Below, piece by piece: positions 1-7,077 of a stretch of 41,429 nucleotides of DNA. The notes beneath the pieces were generated by a model, which did not search any database, was not told where the DNA came from, and saw only the letters and a program-made list of their open reading frames with translations. The stretch's first letter is position 1, and every line of letters starts with the position of its first letter. This stretch comes from a virus, in IMG/VR virus record IMGVR_UViG_3300050821_001698, positions 1 through 41,429 of that record; one strand, given 5' to 3'. The position numbers and the translations under genes are program-made.

Positions 1-89
1 TAGTGGCGAGTTGCTTCTCTGCTGCCGACCATGCTGCCGACCTTGCTGCCGACCTTGCTGCCGACTCTGCTGCCGACCATGCTGCCGAC
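1..89. repeat. Terminal direct repeat, left copy (circular overlap)
   Basis: Bases 1-89 are identical to 41282-41370. At base 90 (T here, C at 41371) the two ends diverge, within the 12-bp tandem array. This is what an assembler leaves when a circular or circularly permuted genome is cut inside a repeat. It implies a genome of about 41,281 bp plus or minus whole repeat units. Confidence 0.9.
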
Positions 90-571
90 TCTGCTGCCGA
101 CCATGCTGCCGACCATGCTGCCTCAGCGTCTTCGGCTACGGATTCGAGGGCAGCTTGAATGGATGGCGTTTTGGCGAAGCTGGTAATCTCAGGGAAGCTA
201 GCTAGGTAGTCAGCCTGCCTGGTGAGACCGGCGAGACGAAGCCATGCGGGAAGCTGGACACGTACATACCAATCCGCTGCCATGGTTGCTCGTTTAGCCT
301 CAAGCTTCTTGTCACGTGTATTGATTAGTAATGGGATCAGCGGCTTGAGTAGCCTGTCCCGATCCGCATCCGTAGGCAGTCCGTCATTCCACGAGACCAT
401 AAACGCCGTGATGACAGGACACGCACACGCCGGGTGGTCGCTCCATTCTTCCCCGGCCACATAAGCAACTGCTTCCATTACGCAGAAAGTAGAATCAGGG
501 TTGTGCTTACCGCTCTTGAGTGACCATTTCTCGAACCTCTTCCAACGCTCCTCGATAAGTTGTACCGTCAT
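1..571 (-). CDS. Hypothetical phage protein with C-terminal SAAX tandem repeats (5' part; continues at 41429)
   Basis: The ATG is at 571-569 and overlaps the stop of the next gene upstream (ATGA). The frame stays open to base 1 and re-enters at 41429. Residues 1-145 form a compact, Trp/Cys-containing domain (motifs CVMEAVAYVAGEEWSDHP, ADWYVRVQLPAWLRLAGLT). From about residue 150 it becomes a tetrapeptide repeat Ser-Ala-Ala-(Trp/Glu/Arg) encoded by a 12-bp unit. After joining, the product ends KQLATTVTELQQSALELVKR plus MIAA, giving about 209 residues with the short array. Similar domain-plus-AAR/AAW-repeat proteins are known to me from phages, without a function. The copy number of the repeat is uncertain because the assembly breaks inside it. 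Confidence 0.85.
   Translation of the reverse strand, partial: MTVQLIEERWKRFEKWSLKSGKHNPDSTFCVMEAVAYVAGEEWSDHPACACPVITAFMVSWNDGLPTDADRDRLLKPLIPLLINTRDKKLEAKRATMAADWYVRVQLPAWLRLAGLTRQADYLASFPEITSFAKTPSIQAALESVAEDAEAAWSAAWSAAESAAWSAAESAARSAARSAAWSAAEKQLAT
17..124. repeat. 12-bp tandem array, left part (nine units)
   Basis: Nine 12-bp units of the form NNNTGCTGCCGA lie on the plus strand, coding SAAX tetrapeptides on the minus strand. In plus order the variable residue is E, W, R, R, E, W, E, W, W; the last unit is degenerate (EAAW). The array is entirely coding. Confidence 0.9.
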
Positions 572-858
572 GCTCGTTTCCTCTCTTGCGCAACTTTTTG
601 CATACCACTGGCCTTTTTCGGTTCGCTAACTGGTTCCTTTTCAGCGGTCACAATCTGCTCTGCGGTGACTTTGGATAGATACGGTAGACGTTGACTGAAC
701 TCGAACCACAGGCGATGCTGCCGCACGATGGTACGCAATGCCTTGCTAGCATTCGGAAGCATTCCCGGCTCGGGGCGCTCGGACATGGCCATGGTCAGGA
801 TGTGCTGCCATTCAAGATGGTCGAAGCAACCCGTTACGCGCGTTTTCTCGTGGCCCAT
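568..858 (-). CDS. Hypothetical phage protein
   Basis: 96 residues from ATG 858, chosen because GGAG lies 8 bases upstream; a GTG nine bases further up is possible. The stop overlaps the ATG of the repeat protein gene (ATGA), so the two are probably translationally coupled. The N-terminus begins MGHEKTRVTGCFDHLEWQHI; the C-terminus is Lys/Arg-rich. I recognise no domain. It is part of the early leftward unit. Confidence 0.7.
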   Translation of the reverse strand: MGHEKTRVTGCFDHLEWQHILTMAMSERPEPGMLPNASKALRTIVRQHRLWFEFSQRLPYLSKVTAEQIVTAEKEPVSEPKKASGMQKVAQERKRA

Positions 859-930
859 CGTTACCACTCCGTACCATTTACATTCTCAGCAACCTGTAGT
901 AAATCGGGGCCACCTAGGGGGAATCCGGCC

Positions 931-1278
931 ATGACTCTGCCCCGCATTAAGTTGCTGGTTTCGCGCTTCTGCATTCCCACCAAGATTCCGTGGAAGTACC
1001 TGCGGGGCGCTTCCATCATTTCGCTAGAGTCATACGAGCTTGTCTCGCTCGCCCGCGCAGAGAAGGCACGGAAAAAGATCATCGACTTGCTAAGCGAATG
1101 GATGGAGGAAATGACGGCGGCTGCGGTCGCTCGGGAGTTTATCGAAGAGGCGAGATTACGCATCGACAGCAACCCCGCGCAGAAATGTTTCGAGTTTGTA
1201 GAGGGTGCGTGGCCCTGCCGCGCCAAGCCAGACCGCCATGTAGAAGGTGCGGCATACCGTAGGGCGGCCGCCGACTGA
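931..1278 (+). CDS. Possible rightward ORF, hypothetical
   Basis: 115 residues from an ATG preceded by AGGGGGA at 9 bases. The middle is helical and rich in Glu, Lys and Ala (for example VAREFIEEARLRIDS), more protein-like than the Ser/Met-rich frame on the other strand (861-1226), although both frames share third codon positions so codon bias cannot decide. It is convergent with, and overlaps by 123 bp, the better supported minus gene at 1156-1383. Its last 20 residues look like a shadow of that gene. If it is not real, 859-1155 contains no gene I can support. Confidence 0.35.
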   Translation: MTLPRIKLLVSRFCIPTKIPWKYLRGASIISLESYELVSLARAEKARKKIIDLLSEWMEEMTAAAVAREFIEEARLRIDSNPAQKCFEFVEGAWPCRAKPDRHVEGAAYRRAAAD

Positions 1279-1383
1279 GGAATTGATTTTGTCTGTTAGT
1301 TCATTCCACGAAAGGTTCTCACGGATTCGGTAATCCGCGATGGCCCTAAGGGTTTCAGCTACTTTGCGTTTGGACTTGCGCAC
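1156..1383 (-). CDS. Small HTH-like DNA-binding protein, first gene of the early unit
   Basis: 75 residues from a GTG start with GGGGAG about 9 bases upstream. The basic N-terminus (MRKSKRKVAETLRAIADYR) is followed by a helix-turn-helix-like stretch (NLSWNELTDKI) and a C-terminal helix RTLYKLETFLRG, the layout of small Xre/Cro-type regulators. The gene lies directly downstream of a sigma70-like promoter and a 12-bp inverted repeat, so an autoregulatory role is plausible. The family assignment comes from residue pattern only. Confidence 0.75.
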   Translation of the reverse strand: MRKSKRKVAETLRAIADYRIRENLSWNELTDKINSSVGGRPTVCRTFYMAVWLGAAGPRTLYKLETFLRGVAVDA

Positions 1384-1402
1384 CGGGAACGGCTCCCCGG
1401 TG
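1381..1402 (-). promoter_or_regulatory. Predicted RBS-sequestering hairpin over the GTG start
   Basis: The arms CACCGGG (1381-1387) and CCCGGTG (1396-1402) are perfect 7-bp complements with an 8-base loop. In the leftward mRNA the SD-like GGGGAG lies in the 5' arm and loop, and the start codon GUG (1383-1381) sits inside the 3' arm, so the fold would hide the translation start. Confidence 0.45.
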
Positions 1403-1466
1403 CTTCGGGTAGGGCGAAACTAAGGTAAAGGTAACATATGCTATACATTATGAGACCCGAAGCACC
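1399..1466 (-). promoter_or_regulatory. 12-bp inverted repeat in the early leader (operator or RNA stem)
   Basis: GGTGCTTCGGGT at 1399-1410 is the exact reverse complement of ACCCGAAGCACC at 1455-1466, with 44 bp between them. The distal arm starts one base after the predicted transcription start (about 1467). Bases 1399-1402 are shared with the start-codon hairpin, so the two RNA structures cannot form together. Confidence 0.55.
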
Positions 1467-1473
1467 CAAGCGC

Positions 1474-1502
1474 AATATGCACCTAGCCTAATTTCCTGTC
1501 AA
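1474..1502 (-). promoter_or_regulatory. Early promoter P1 (sigma70-like, leftward)
   Basis: On the minus strand TTGACA (1502-1497) is a perfect -35 box, followed by a 17-base spacer and CATATT (1479-1474), 4/6 to the -10 consensus. AT-rich sequence upstream (about 1503-1530) could act as an UP element. The predicted start near 1467 feeds 1156-1383 and the chain that crosses the window ends. Confidence 0.6.
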
Positions 1503-1599
1503 GTGTTTTCTGAATCTATTTGAAAACAATGTAACAAGCGTTTACCGTAGGACTTACAGGAGATAACTTAGAGGAGTCACCGTATTTCCACAGGCGGGG
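1503..1599. other. Intergenic spacer between late-unit end and P1
   Basis: No ORF with coding character is seen. It holds an AT-rich stretch with short inverted arms GTTTTC/GAAAAC near 1504-1526, next to the P1 -35 box. I see no hairpin followed by a clear T-run, so late-unit termination is not explained here. Confidence 0.4.
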
Positions 1600-1704
1600 T
1601 TACTTCGCTTCCGTGCGGAAATCTTCGCCTTCGGCGGAATCCGCGACCGAGCAGACATCCACTAGGTAGAGCTTGCTATCCGCGCTGCTACGGACAAGGA
1701 TCAT
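1600..1704 (-). CDS. Possible small ORF, last in the late unit
   Basis: 34 residues from ATG 1704 (starts MILVRSSADSKLYLVDVCSV). The composition is protein-like, but no Shine-Dalgarno is visible. A short hairpin (TGCAG-TTAG-CTGCA, 1719-1732) lies between it and the gene upstream, with that gene's stop codon in the loop. It could instead be an untranslated tail. Confidence 0.3.
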   Translation of the reverse strand: MILVRSSADSKLYLVDVCSVADSAEGEDFRTEAK

Positions 1705-1723
1705 AGGTCGAGACGCGCTGCAG

Positions 1724-2044
1724 TTAGCTGCAATCCTTGATGCAGGAGCAGGCTTTCGGGCGGCAGTAGGTCTTGCACTTCCCAGTGCGAGCAACAGGCT
1801 TGCCAGGATGAGCGCATTGCGTAGCCGCTTCGCATTCACAGTCATGGATAGCCGCCTTTCCGGTTTTGGAGAAGTTATCGCAGGATGCGGGTTGCTCTTT
1901 GCCTTGGTAATCGCGGTACTTCCCATCCTCGCAGGGCTTGTCTGAGCCCCAGCAGGGCGGGTTGCTATCGTCCTGGGCCGCATGGTAGGCGGGGGCGAGC
2001 ATCCCGAGGCAGCAAAGCGCGACGAATAGGTAGAGTGTTTTCAT
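1724..2044 (-). CDS. Secreted Cys-rich small protein
   Basis: 106 residues. An N-terminal signal peptide (MKTLYLFVALCCLGML...YHAAQ) is followed by an acidic and polar region with about ten cysteines, ending in a dense cluster (CKTYCRPKACSCIKDC). This suggests disulfides or metal binding outside the cytoplasm. The ATG overlaps the stop of the winged-helix gene (ATGA). I do not recognise the family. Confidence 0.8.
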   Translation of the reverse strand: MKTLYLFVALCCLGMLAPAYHAAQDDSNPPCWGSDKPCEDGKYRDYQGKEQPASCDNFSKTGKAAIHDCECEAATQCAHPGKPVARTGKCKTYCRPKACSCIKDCS

Positions 2045-2241
2045 TGGACCTCAACGAGTTGATAGACCTTTGACCGCCTGCCATTGCGATGGCCCCAACC
2101 CTGGATCAGCTTCCCGGTGTTCACTAGGTGCGTAAGCCGGGTATCTGCGGATGAGTATGTGAGATGGTACCGCTCCATGTAGTCCCTGATTGAAAACCCG
2201 TGCCCTTGTTCATAGCCAGCGGCCTTATTGAGCTTGTCCAT
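2041..2241 (-). CDS. Winged-helix-like small protein
   Basis: 66 residues. The pattern FSIRDYMERYHLTYSSADTR then LVNTGKLIQGWGHRNGRRSK and VYQL matches a helix-turn-helix with recognition helix and a basic beta-wing, as in small MarR/ArsR-like or phage winged-helix proteins. Its position at the end of the late unit, facing P1, makes a regulatory role conceivable. Confidence 0.7.
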   Translation of the reverse strand: MDKLNKAAGYEQGHGFSIRDYMERYHLTYSSADTRLTHLVNTGKLIQGWGHRNGRRSKVYQLVEVQ

Positions 2242-2273
2242 CTGTTCCCACAGATCATCGGGCGGGGCCGGTC

Positions 2274-3098
2274 TTACAGGTGGACGACGCGCTGTGGCGG
2301 GAGGTCGTAAATTTTTTTGTGCAATACGCAGGGATCTTCTCCTTTCGCCTTGAGCGAGCCGTCTACGGTGAAACGCACGGCTCCAAGGTCTGGAATCATT
2401 CGATAGCGCGAGTTCTTACGCATATACGAAGTTTGCAGTTGCCACGCGGGAAGGATTACCGCGTGCTTGCTGACGTGCTCGACGTGGACGAAGTAATGAG
2501 CGTGCGCCCTCACGATCACGTCGGCCTTTGGCGCCTTGCCAGTCTTCCCGGCGATAGCCGACCATAGCGCCTCGCGGTCTATAGCCACGGCGCGATAAAG
2601 GCCGCCTGAAACGCTGATGCCGTGAGAGAAATCGAATACCACTCCCTCAACATCGAGGTCCATGACTTCTTTGGCATACGTTCCGACTCCCAGACCTTCG
2701 TACGTGATCGCTTTAAGCGCCTGCCCAACGTTATCGACGCTGCGCCCCAACTCATCATCGTGATAAGGTGTGCCTTTGACGAAGTAGACTTTCTTGGGCT
2801 TGGTAGCTTCGATTAGCGGGGCAAGGATTTGAATGGAGGCCTGCTCCTGATCGATTACGAGCGGCAGGCACAACTCAGAGGCGCGGCTCTTGGGCTGCTT
2901 CCCTTCTACGACATCGCCCACAACCACGATAGCGTCTACCGGCCCGACCCACTTACACATGTCGGTCCAGCAATCCCAGAGGTACTTCTGCCCTACGTTT
3001 TGACCGATTGGCTGGCCGTTTGAGCCTGAGAAGTTTGGCGGGAGCATCCCATAGATCGATCCCGGATGGATGTCTGAAACGGTAAGGATGCGCTTCAT
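2274..3098 (-). CDS. Calcineurin-like metallophosphoesterase
   Basis: 274 residues. Metallophosphatase blocks appear in order: SDIHPGS (residues 8-14), VVGDVVEGKQP (about 60-70), KGTPYHDDE (about 108-116), FSHGISVSGG (about 156-165) and RAHAHYF (about 198-204). These supply the His/Asp/Asn-type ligands of a two-metal site, though the usual GNHD is replaced by GTPYH. Phage versions act on nucleic acid or phosphoesters; the substrate is unknown. The start overlaps the stop of the 60-residue gene upstream (ATGA). Confidence 0.8.
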   Translation of the reverse strand: MKRILTVSDIHPGSIYGMLPPNFSGSNGQPIGQNVGQKYLWDCWTDMCKWVGPVDAIVVVGDVVEGKQPKSRASELCLPLVIDQEQASIQILAPLIEATKPKKVYFVKGTPYHDDELGRSVDNVGQALKAITYEGLGVGTYAKEVMDLDVEGVVFDFSHGISVSGGLYRAVAIDREALWSAIAGKTGKAPKADVIVRAHAHYFVHVEHVSKHAVILPAWQLQTSYMRKNSRYRMIPDLGAVRFTVDGSLKAKGEDPCVLHKKIYDLPPQRVVHL

Positions 3099-3277
3099 TT
3101 GGTGTAACGTTTCACGAGTTCACCCTTGAGGTAGACACAGAGATCCAGAGCTTCCTCATACGCATTTTGCAGCCAGTCTCTTCCATCGTCGGGCAGAAGC
3201 TCCTGTTTATAGTTGGCCCATCCCATCGCATTGCGTTTATCGAAGTCCTCTTTGACGAGATCGAAAAGGGTTTTCAT
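3095..3277 (-). CDS. Small helical phage protein (MazG-like in pattern)
   Basis: 60 residues. The segment GWANYKQELLPDDGRDWLQN followed by AYEEALDLCVYLKGEL resembles the short phage proteins that carry part of a MazG-type helix bundle with acidic EE...D residues. It is too short to be a complete enzyme alone. It is joined by TAATG to the HNH gene upstream and ATGA to the phosphoesterase downstream. Confidence 0.65.
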   Translation of the reverse strand: MKTLFDLVKEDFDKRNAMGWANYKQELLPDDGRDWLQNAYEEALDLCVYLKGELVKRYTK

Positions 3278-3687
3278 TAGTGGATCGTCTCAAATTGGCC
3301 TGTTATGGGATTGCGCGGTGGAATAAATTGTCGCCTATTCCTAGCCTGTTCTTTCTTTGTCGCCCATCGGCAGTTCTCAGGAGAATACGGACCATCATTG
3401 TCAATGCGGTCGATGGAATGCTGCGGCGATGGCTTGCGGCCCATATCTCCGAGAAAGCTCTCGAACACATGCCAGCGCTCACACACGCGAATACCACGGC
3501 CGCCATACCAGAGAAACGACGGATTACGAGGATTCTCGCAGCGCTGGAGCATTTGGCTCCACGAGCGATATTCGGACCACCATTGTCCAGGTCGCGTAGC
3601 GCCATGCCTCGTACGGGCCGCTGAAATGCGGGCACGCGATTCATCTGTGTGATAGTGACTACCTTTGAGAGGCCCCTTCTTGCTCAT
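3277..3687 (-). CDS. HNH-type endonuclease-like protein
   Basis: 136 residues. The signature [20 protein letters not shown] followed by [20 protein letters not shown] is the pattern of small phage HNH/homing-type nucleases, with a basic N-terminus. Phage HNH proteins can be free-standing homing enzymes or packaging helpers. Its place beside the lysis genes, far from terminase, favours a mobile origin. Confidence 0.8.
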   Translation of the reverse strand: MSKKGPLKGSHYHTDESRARISAARTRHGATRPGQWWSEYRSWSQMLQRCENPRNPSFLWYGGRGIRVCERWHVFESFLGDMGRKPSPQHSIDRIDNDGPYSPENCRWATKKEQARNRRQFIPPRNPITGQFETIH

Positions 3688-4070
3688 TAGTGGATAACCT
3701 GTAGGTCTTTATCGAGAGTTTGAGCGATTAAATCCCTTACTATTTTGGGCAATATTATACATCCACGACTTGAGCATCCAGGATTGGTTGTACTGTCTCC
3801 ATGAATAAGAAAGCCGGATCTGCCGTACATGGTGTTCTTGACATCCGGAGTTAGCGGCAAGCACTCGGGGCCATGCTCCGGGGAGTCGAACGGCATACCT
3901 ATGGTATAGAAGCCGGTTGGGATTGGGCCAACATTAGGGACATTCTCCATCTTGGGGTTGTTCATGCCGGCGCCGTTTCCCGAGTAGCCTTTGGATACGA
4001 GGTTCAGTTTGATGGGAACGACATTGAAGATGCGAAACAACTCGCCCCAGCCTGAGCTATAGACCCACAT
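3687..4070 (-). CDS. Cell-wall hydrolase, DUF2778/L,D-transpeptidase-like fold (endolysin candidate)
   Basis: 127 residues from ATG 4070 (GGGAGG about 8 bases upstream); 14 codons further upstream are open but lack an SD. The C-terminal motif GFLIHGDS...[11 protein letters not shown] supplies His90 and Cys104 in the arrangement of L,D-transpeptidase/Tlde1-like (DUF2778) enzymes, and [11 protein letters not shown] and LPLTPD are typical of this family. There is no signal peptide, so a holin would be needed for export. The adjacent small membrane protein gene supports a lysis cassette. Confidence 0.8.
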   Translation of the reverse strand: MWVYSSGWGELFRIFNVVPIKLNLVSKGYSGNGAGMNNPKMENVPNVGPIPTGFYTIGMPFDSPEHGPECLPLTPDVKNTMYGRSGFLIHGDSTTNPGCSSRGCIILPKIVRDLIAQTLDKDLQVIH

Positions 4071-4071
4071 C

Positions 4072-4308
4072 TCACTTCCCTCCCATGACGTGCGCCAAAA
4101 ACAGCGCCCCAAAAACGAGAATCAGGAATGCGCAGAACGCGATTCCGCCGCGCCAAAAGTTAATCTGTGAACTATGCTGATCCTGTATCTCTTCGAGTTC
4201 CGTAATCTTCCCTTTACGCCCGTCCCCGCCAAACAGTTCCGTGTCCATGCGGTTGACGGTCGTATGAACTTCGACCAGTAAGTCGCGGTCTGATTTAGGT
4301 TCGTTCAT
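4072..4308 (-). CDS. Small membrane protein, holin candidate
   Basis: 78 residues. A polar, coiled-coil-like N-terminus (DRDLLVEVHTTVNRMD...ITELEEIQDQ) is followed by one hydrophobic helix (IAFCAFLILVFGALFLAHVM) and a short GGK tail. The layout matches XhlA-like holin-associated proteins. It sits directly upstream of the endolysin candidate and is coupled to the gene before it by ATGA. Confidence 0.7.
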   Translation of the reverse strand: MNEPKSDRDLLVEVHTTVNRMDTELFGGDGRKGKITELEEIQDQHSSQINFWRGGIAFCAFLILVFGALFLAHVMGGK

Positions 4309-4577
4309 TTGTGGGCCTTGGGTTTGGTTTTCTTCTCAACCGCTTTGAACCACGCATTGCATCGTCGCAAAGCTTTATCGAGCGAAGCATCTCTAGCCAA
4401 CTGAAGCCGCCACTCTGCTCCGCCTTCGTACTTGCCCCAGACATCCAAGCGCCAGTCACCCTCAATCGGGTCTTTCTTGACATCGCATCCGTAGTTTTTC
4501 AGTCCTTCGAGCGGAGGGTTTTGGGCCGAGACGGGAACGGCGATGAGGAGCAGGACCGCGAGCCACTTCACTGGCAC
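4305..4577 (-). CDS. Secreted small protein, possible lysis accessory
   Basis: 90 residues. The signal peptide MPVKWLAVLLLIAVPVSA/Q is followed by a polar domain with two cysteines (GCDVKKD, RCNAWF) and a lysine-rich C-terminus. Its place in the lysis cassette would suit a periplasmic spanin-like role, but I see no lipobox, so this is a guess. Confidence 0.65.
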   Translation of the reverse strand: MPVKWLAVLLLIAVPVSAQNPPLEGLKNYGCDVKKDPIEGDWRLDVWGKYEGGAEWRLQLARDASLDKALRRCNAWFKAVEKKTKPKAHK

Positions 4578-4620
4578 AAGGCACTAAGCGTCCAAGAGCC
4601 GTCTGGATTCTGCGTAATCG

Positions 4621-5001
4621 TTAATTCTCCACAGGTGAACCCAGCAGTGGAGCTTTTGGGCCTTGATGCGCATAGACGTTATAGCCAGCAACTGTGCCCG
4701 TCTCTGTCCATGTAAGCGTTGCCGTGTGCGTTCCCGTAGGTGGGACCGTCGCCACCACGGAGTTACTCGGGACCGATTCCAAACCGAACGAATCGACGGC
4801 CGTAACGATGTACTGACATTGCGTGGCATCAACGCAAGCGCTGTCCACGTAAGTCTGAACGGTTACGAGTGAGGCGTTTAGTTTGACGTAGCCGGTTGGA
4901 ATCTGGGCGTGTGCGTTGACAGTCGCCAAGAACCCAAATAAAAGGGCCACCAGTGCCGCGACAAAGTATTTGCGCAAGTTCGGCTGCTTTGCTGAGTCCA
5001 T
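4621..5001 (-). CDS. Secreted fibronectin type III-like protein
   Basis: 126 residues from ATG 5001, preceded by a strong GGAGG. A signal anchor (YFVAALVALLFGFLATVNAH, then AQ) leads into one FN3-like domain: CQYIVTAVDSFGLESVPSNS, then HTATLTWTETGTVAGYNVYA. Such domains are common in phage fibres and secreted surface proteins. It lies between the tailspike candidate and the lysis cassette. Confidence 0.75.
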   Translation of the reverse strand: MDSAKQPNLRKYFVAALVALLFGFLATVNAHAQIPTGYVKLNASLVTVQTYVDSACVDATQCQYIVTAVDSFGLESVPSNSVVATVPPTGTHTATLTWTETGTVAGYNVYAHQGPKAPLLGSPVEN

Positions 5002-5070
5002 CGTCTGCCTCCGTAAATCGTCGAGATTTAGCCACACATTCTCACCACGCTCCGCAATGGGGAGGGAGCA

Positions 5071-6918
5071 TCAGTGTGCGAATGTGAGCACTTCAATTAG
5101 GTCGCCGCTTGCAATTGCTGCTGCACTCGCCGTGCACGTGGTCGTCGGTGTTCCTGATACCGTTGGTGTAATAGTGTCTGCTGGAGTTGTCTTATCTGCG
5201 AACCAGCAGTTCCATTCGTTGGGAGCAGCTACCGAACTTGGGGTCAGTGTAATTGTGGCCGCTCCGCTCGTTCCGGTGCATTTGAACGAACTATTCATCT
5301 GCCCACCGAGGGCACTGCTGTTGGTGGCGCACGCGCCAGTTCCCGCAATCGTCATCAGGCCAGGGCCACTCGATACGAATGACCCCTCACCAACTAGCCG
5401 ATCAACAACAACGCCGACGCCGCTCAAATACCAAACAGCAAGCGGCGATGTACAGGACACCGTACCACCAGGGTCTGAAATTAGAATAGTTCCCGCGCAA
5501 ATCGGAGACGTTAAGAGAGCCTGAACGTTAGTGTTTATCTTTAGAATTCCGTTTGTAATTGAGCGAGTAAAATTAAGCGCCGGACCAAGGGTATTATTGA
5601 GGGGGTTTATCTTGCCATCGACCTTCCAGTAGGTCGCATTCCCGGAAATGTTGAAATATGTGTTGTTCGAGGCAGCGTTGCTGTCCACCTGCAAGTTGAA
5701 GGTGGCATTCTGAATGGAGCCAGTAGCAGAAGCAGTATCCTGAACTAGAACCGCGTTCGTGGCGACCGTTTCATTGGCATAGCCATAAAATGACGGTCCC
5801 TGGATGATGCCAGAACCCTCATCCAGATATAGCAAGGAATTATTAGGGGCAGTAGAAGTGGTGGATTGGCTGGAGAGTATGGTTCTAGACCCGGTAAAAA
5901 TGCCGATGCTCTGAGAGGCTGAACCTGCGAATGACACGTAGGGGCTTGTGAGCCCGGCGGTGTTTGCGTAAGAAAGTGTGACGGGAACTCCCGTGGCGGC
6001 GTACTCAAAATAAGCCGTGTCGATGGATGAGAACTGTTCTCCCCGGTAGTTGTAATAAATCCAGGGACTGTATCCCACCACAAAGCAATCCACCAACTTG
6101 TTTTGGATTCCGTTTGAGCCGGATGTACGCCCATGCAGGAAACAGGCTGTCGGAGCATTGGCGGTTGATGTTCCGCATTTGAAAACGATATTCTCAAACT
6201 CAAGATTGATACTTCCAGATATATCGACTCCTGCCGTCCCAGCGCCAGGGGCATAGTTGAACGTCAATACCGTACCAGTTTGGGAAGAATCTCCCGGACT
6301 ACTGGCAAAGGCCGATGCGCCTTCAAACGTGCAGCCCGTCATGTTTGTGAGGTTCCAGCCGGGAGAGGTAAACGCATAAGTTCCGGGAGGGATAATTACC
6401 CTGCCATTGCTAGTCCCGCCCGGTCCGCCGCAAGCCGCCAGCGTAGCCGCAATTATTCCTGCTCCAGTTTTCGGGTACGTCACCCCATCCACGAAGATGA
6501 TGGAGTTGAGGGAGGGTACTGGTCCATTGGCTAATGATGTTCCGATCCACGTGTTGATTGTCCCGTCGAAAGTAAAGCTGCAGATGGTCGTTGCGTTTGC
6601 ACCCACGTTGACCGTGCAGGCACTGGTTATGCTAATAGTTGGCCCGCCGAATGGAGCCGTCCAGGATGAAAAAGTTACCGAGAAGCCTCCTGTAGCATTT
6701 TCCACAAACTCCACAATGACATTTCCCTGTGCAGGAGTCGGGACGCCGACGAATTGGAATGTTGTGACATTCTGCGTGAGTGTTACCTTGAAATTCTTCC
6801 AACCGTTTCCGTCTATGGGAGCCTGTACCGTTCCATTAATGCTCGTAGACAGCACGAGTTGCCCAAAGCACGGCGCGGCAAAGAACAGGAGCAATGGGAG
6901 TAGGGTGAACCTTCTCAT
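5071..6918 (-). CDS. Tailspike/tail-fibre-like protein with beta-helix character and N-terminal signal peptide
   Basis: 615 residues. It begins with an apparent Sec signal peptide (MRRFTLLPLLLFFAAPCFG/Q). The body is rich in Ser, Thr, Gly and Asn. From about residue 140 it shows VDGVTYPKTGAGI...GGTSNGRVIIPPGTY, the entry motif of pectate-lyase-like right-handed beta-helices found in tailspikes. The C-terminus looks like a trimerisation or receptor-binding module. Catalytic residues cannot be assigned by eye. A 14-bp near-palindrome lies about 40 bp upstream of the start. A signal peptide on a tail protein is odd. Confidence 0.75.
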   Translation of the reverse strand: MRRFTLLPLLLFFAAPCFGQLVLSTSINGTVQAPIDGNGWKNFKVTLTQNVTTFQFVGVPTPAQGNVIVEFVENATGGFSVTFSSWTAPFGGPTISITSACTVNVGANATTICSFTFDGTINTWIGTSLANGPVPSLNSIIFVDGVTYPKTGAGIIAATLAACGGPGGTSNGRVIIPPGTYAFTSPGWNLTNMTGCTFEGASAFASSPGDSSQTGTVLTFNYAPGAGTAGVDISGSINLEFENIVFKCGTSTANAPTACFLHGRTSGSNGIQNKLVDCFVVGYSPWIYYNYRGEQFSSIDTAYFEYAATGVPVTLSYANTAGLTSPYVSFAGSASQSIGIFTGSRTILSSQSTTSTAPNNSLLYLDEGSGIIQGPSFYGYANETVATNAVLVQDTASATGSIQNATFNLQVDSNAASNNTYFNISGNATYWKVDGKINPLNNTLGPALNFTRSITNGILKINTNVQALLTSPICAGTILISDPGGTVSCTSPLAVWYLSGVGVVVDRLVGEGSFVSSGPGLMTIAGTGACATNSSALGGQMNSSFKCTGTSGAATITLTPSSVAAPNEWNCWFADKTTPADTITPTVSGTPTTTCTASAAAIASGDLIEVLTFAH

Positions 6919-7077
6919 GTGAGTGGCCCTCTGGGTATCACTGTGGAGTTATGGTGTTTCGCGTAACAAAGGCGCTGGGCGAACGAAAAGGGAATAGGTC
7001 ATACCTGGGGGCCTACACCACATCTAGTGGCTTCCATTCCCCACGCATCGGCTCATACTTTGGAGTAAGGTAAAACC
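6919..7077. other. Divergent intergenic region with repeated near-palindrome
   Basis: This 159-bp gap separates the leftward tailspike gene from the rightward secreted pair. It contains TGTTTCGCGTAACAA at 6955-6969 and the short inverted repeat CCAC-ATCTA-GTGG near 7019-7031. The stretch around the near-palindrome resembles the 15674-15739 spacer. No strong promoter for either side is visible. Confidence 0.5.
6955..6969 (+). promoter_or_regulatory. Near-palindrome TGTTTCGCGTAACAA, copy 1
   Basis: The core GTT-T-CGCG-T-AAC is palindromic apart from the central T/T pair. It is one of three copies, two of them intergenic and just upstream of a leftward start. A protein-binding site is the simplest reading. 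Confidence 0.45.

Noticed and set aside
17-124. Repeat array as a possible CRISPR or origin iteron array
   Set aside because: Units are 12 bp without spacers and stay in one coding frame with tetrapeptide logic.
861-1226. Minus-strand ORF of 121 codons between two early genes
   Set aside because: Very rich in Ser and Met and poor in acidic residues, overlaps the better supported 1156-1383 gene in another frame, and has no SD; it reads like a shadow of the plus ORF. Not fully excluded, because its stop lies 2 bp before the next ATG.
1614-1646. Nested hairpin GCGGA...TCCGC as late-unit terminator
   Set aside because: Good stem but no T-run on the leftward strand; termination function is not supported.
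1600-1983. 127-codon minus frame over the Cys-rich secreted gene
   Set aside because: Most of it is the shadow of 1724-2044; only the last 34 codons are kept as a weak separate candidate.
5745-6254. 169-codon minus frame inside the tailspike gene
   Set aside because: Out-of-frame shadow with Ser/Pro/Arg-rich composition inside a long, clearly coding gene.
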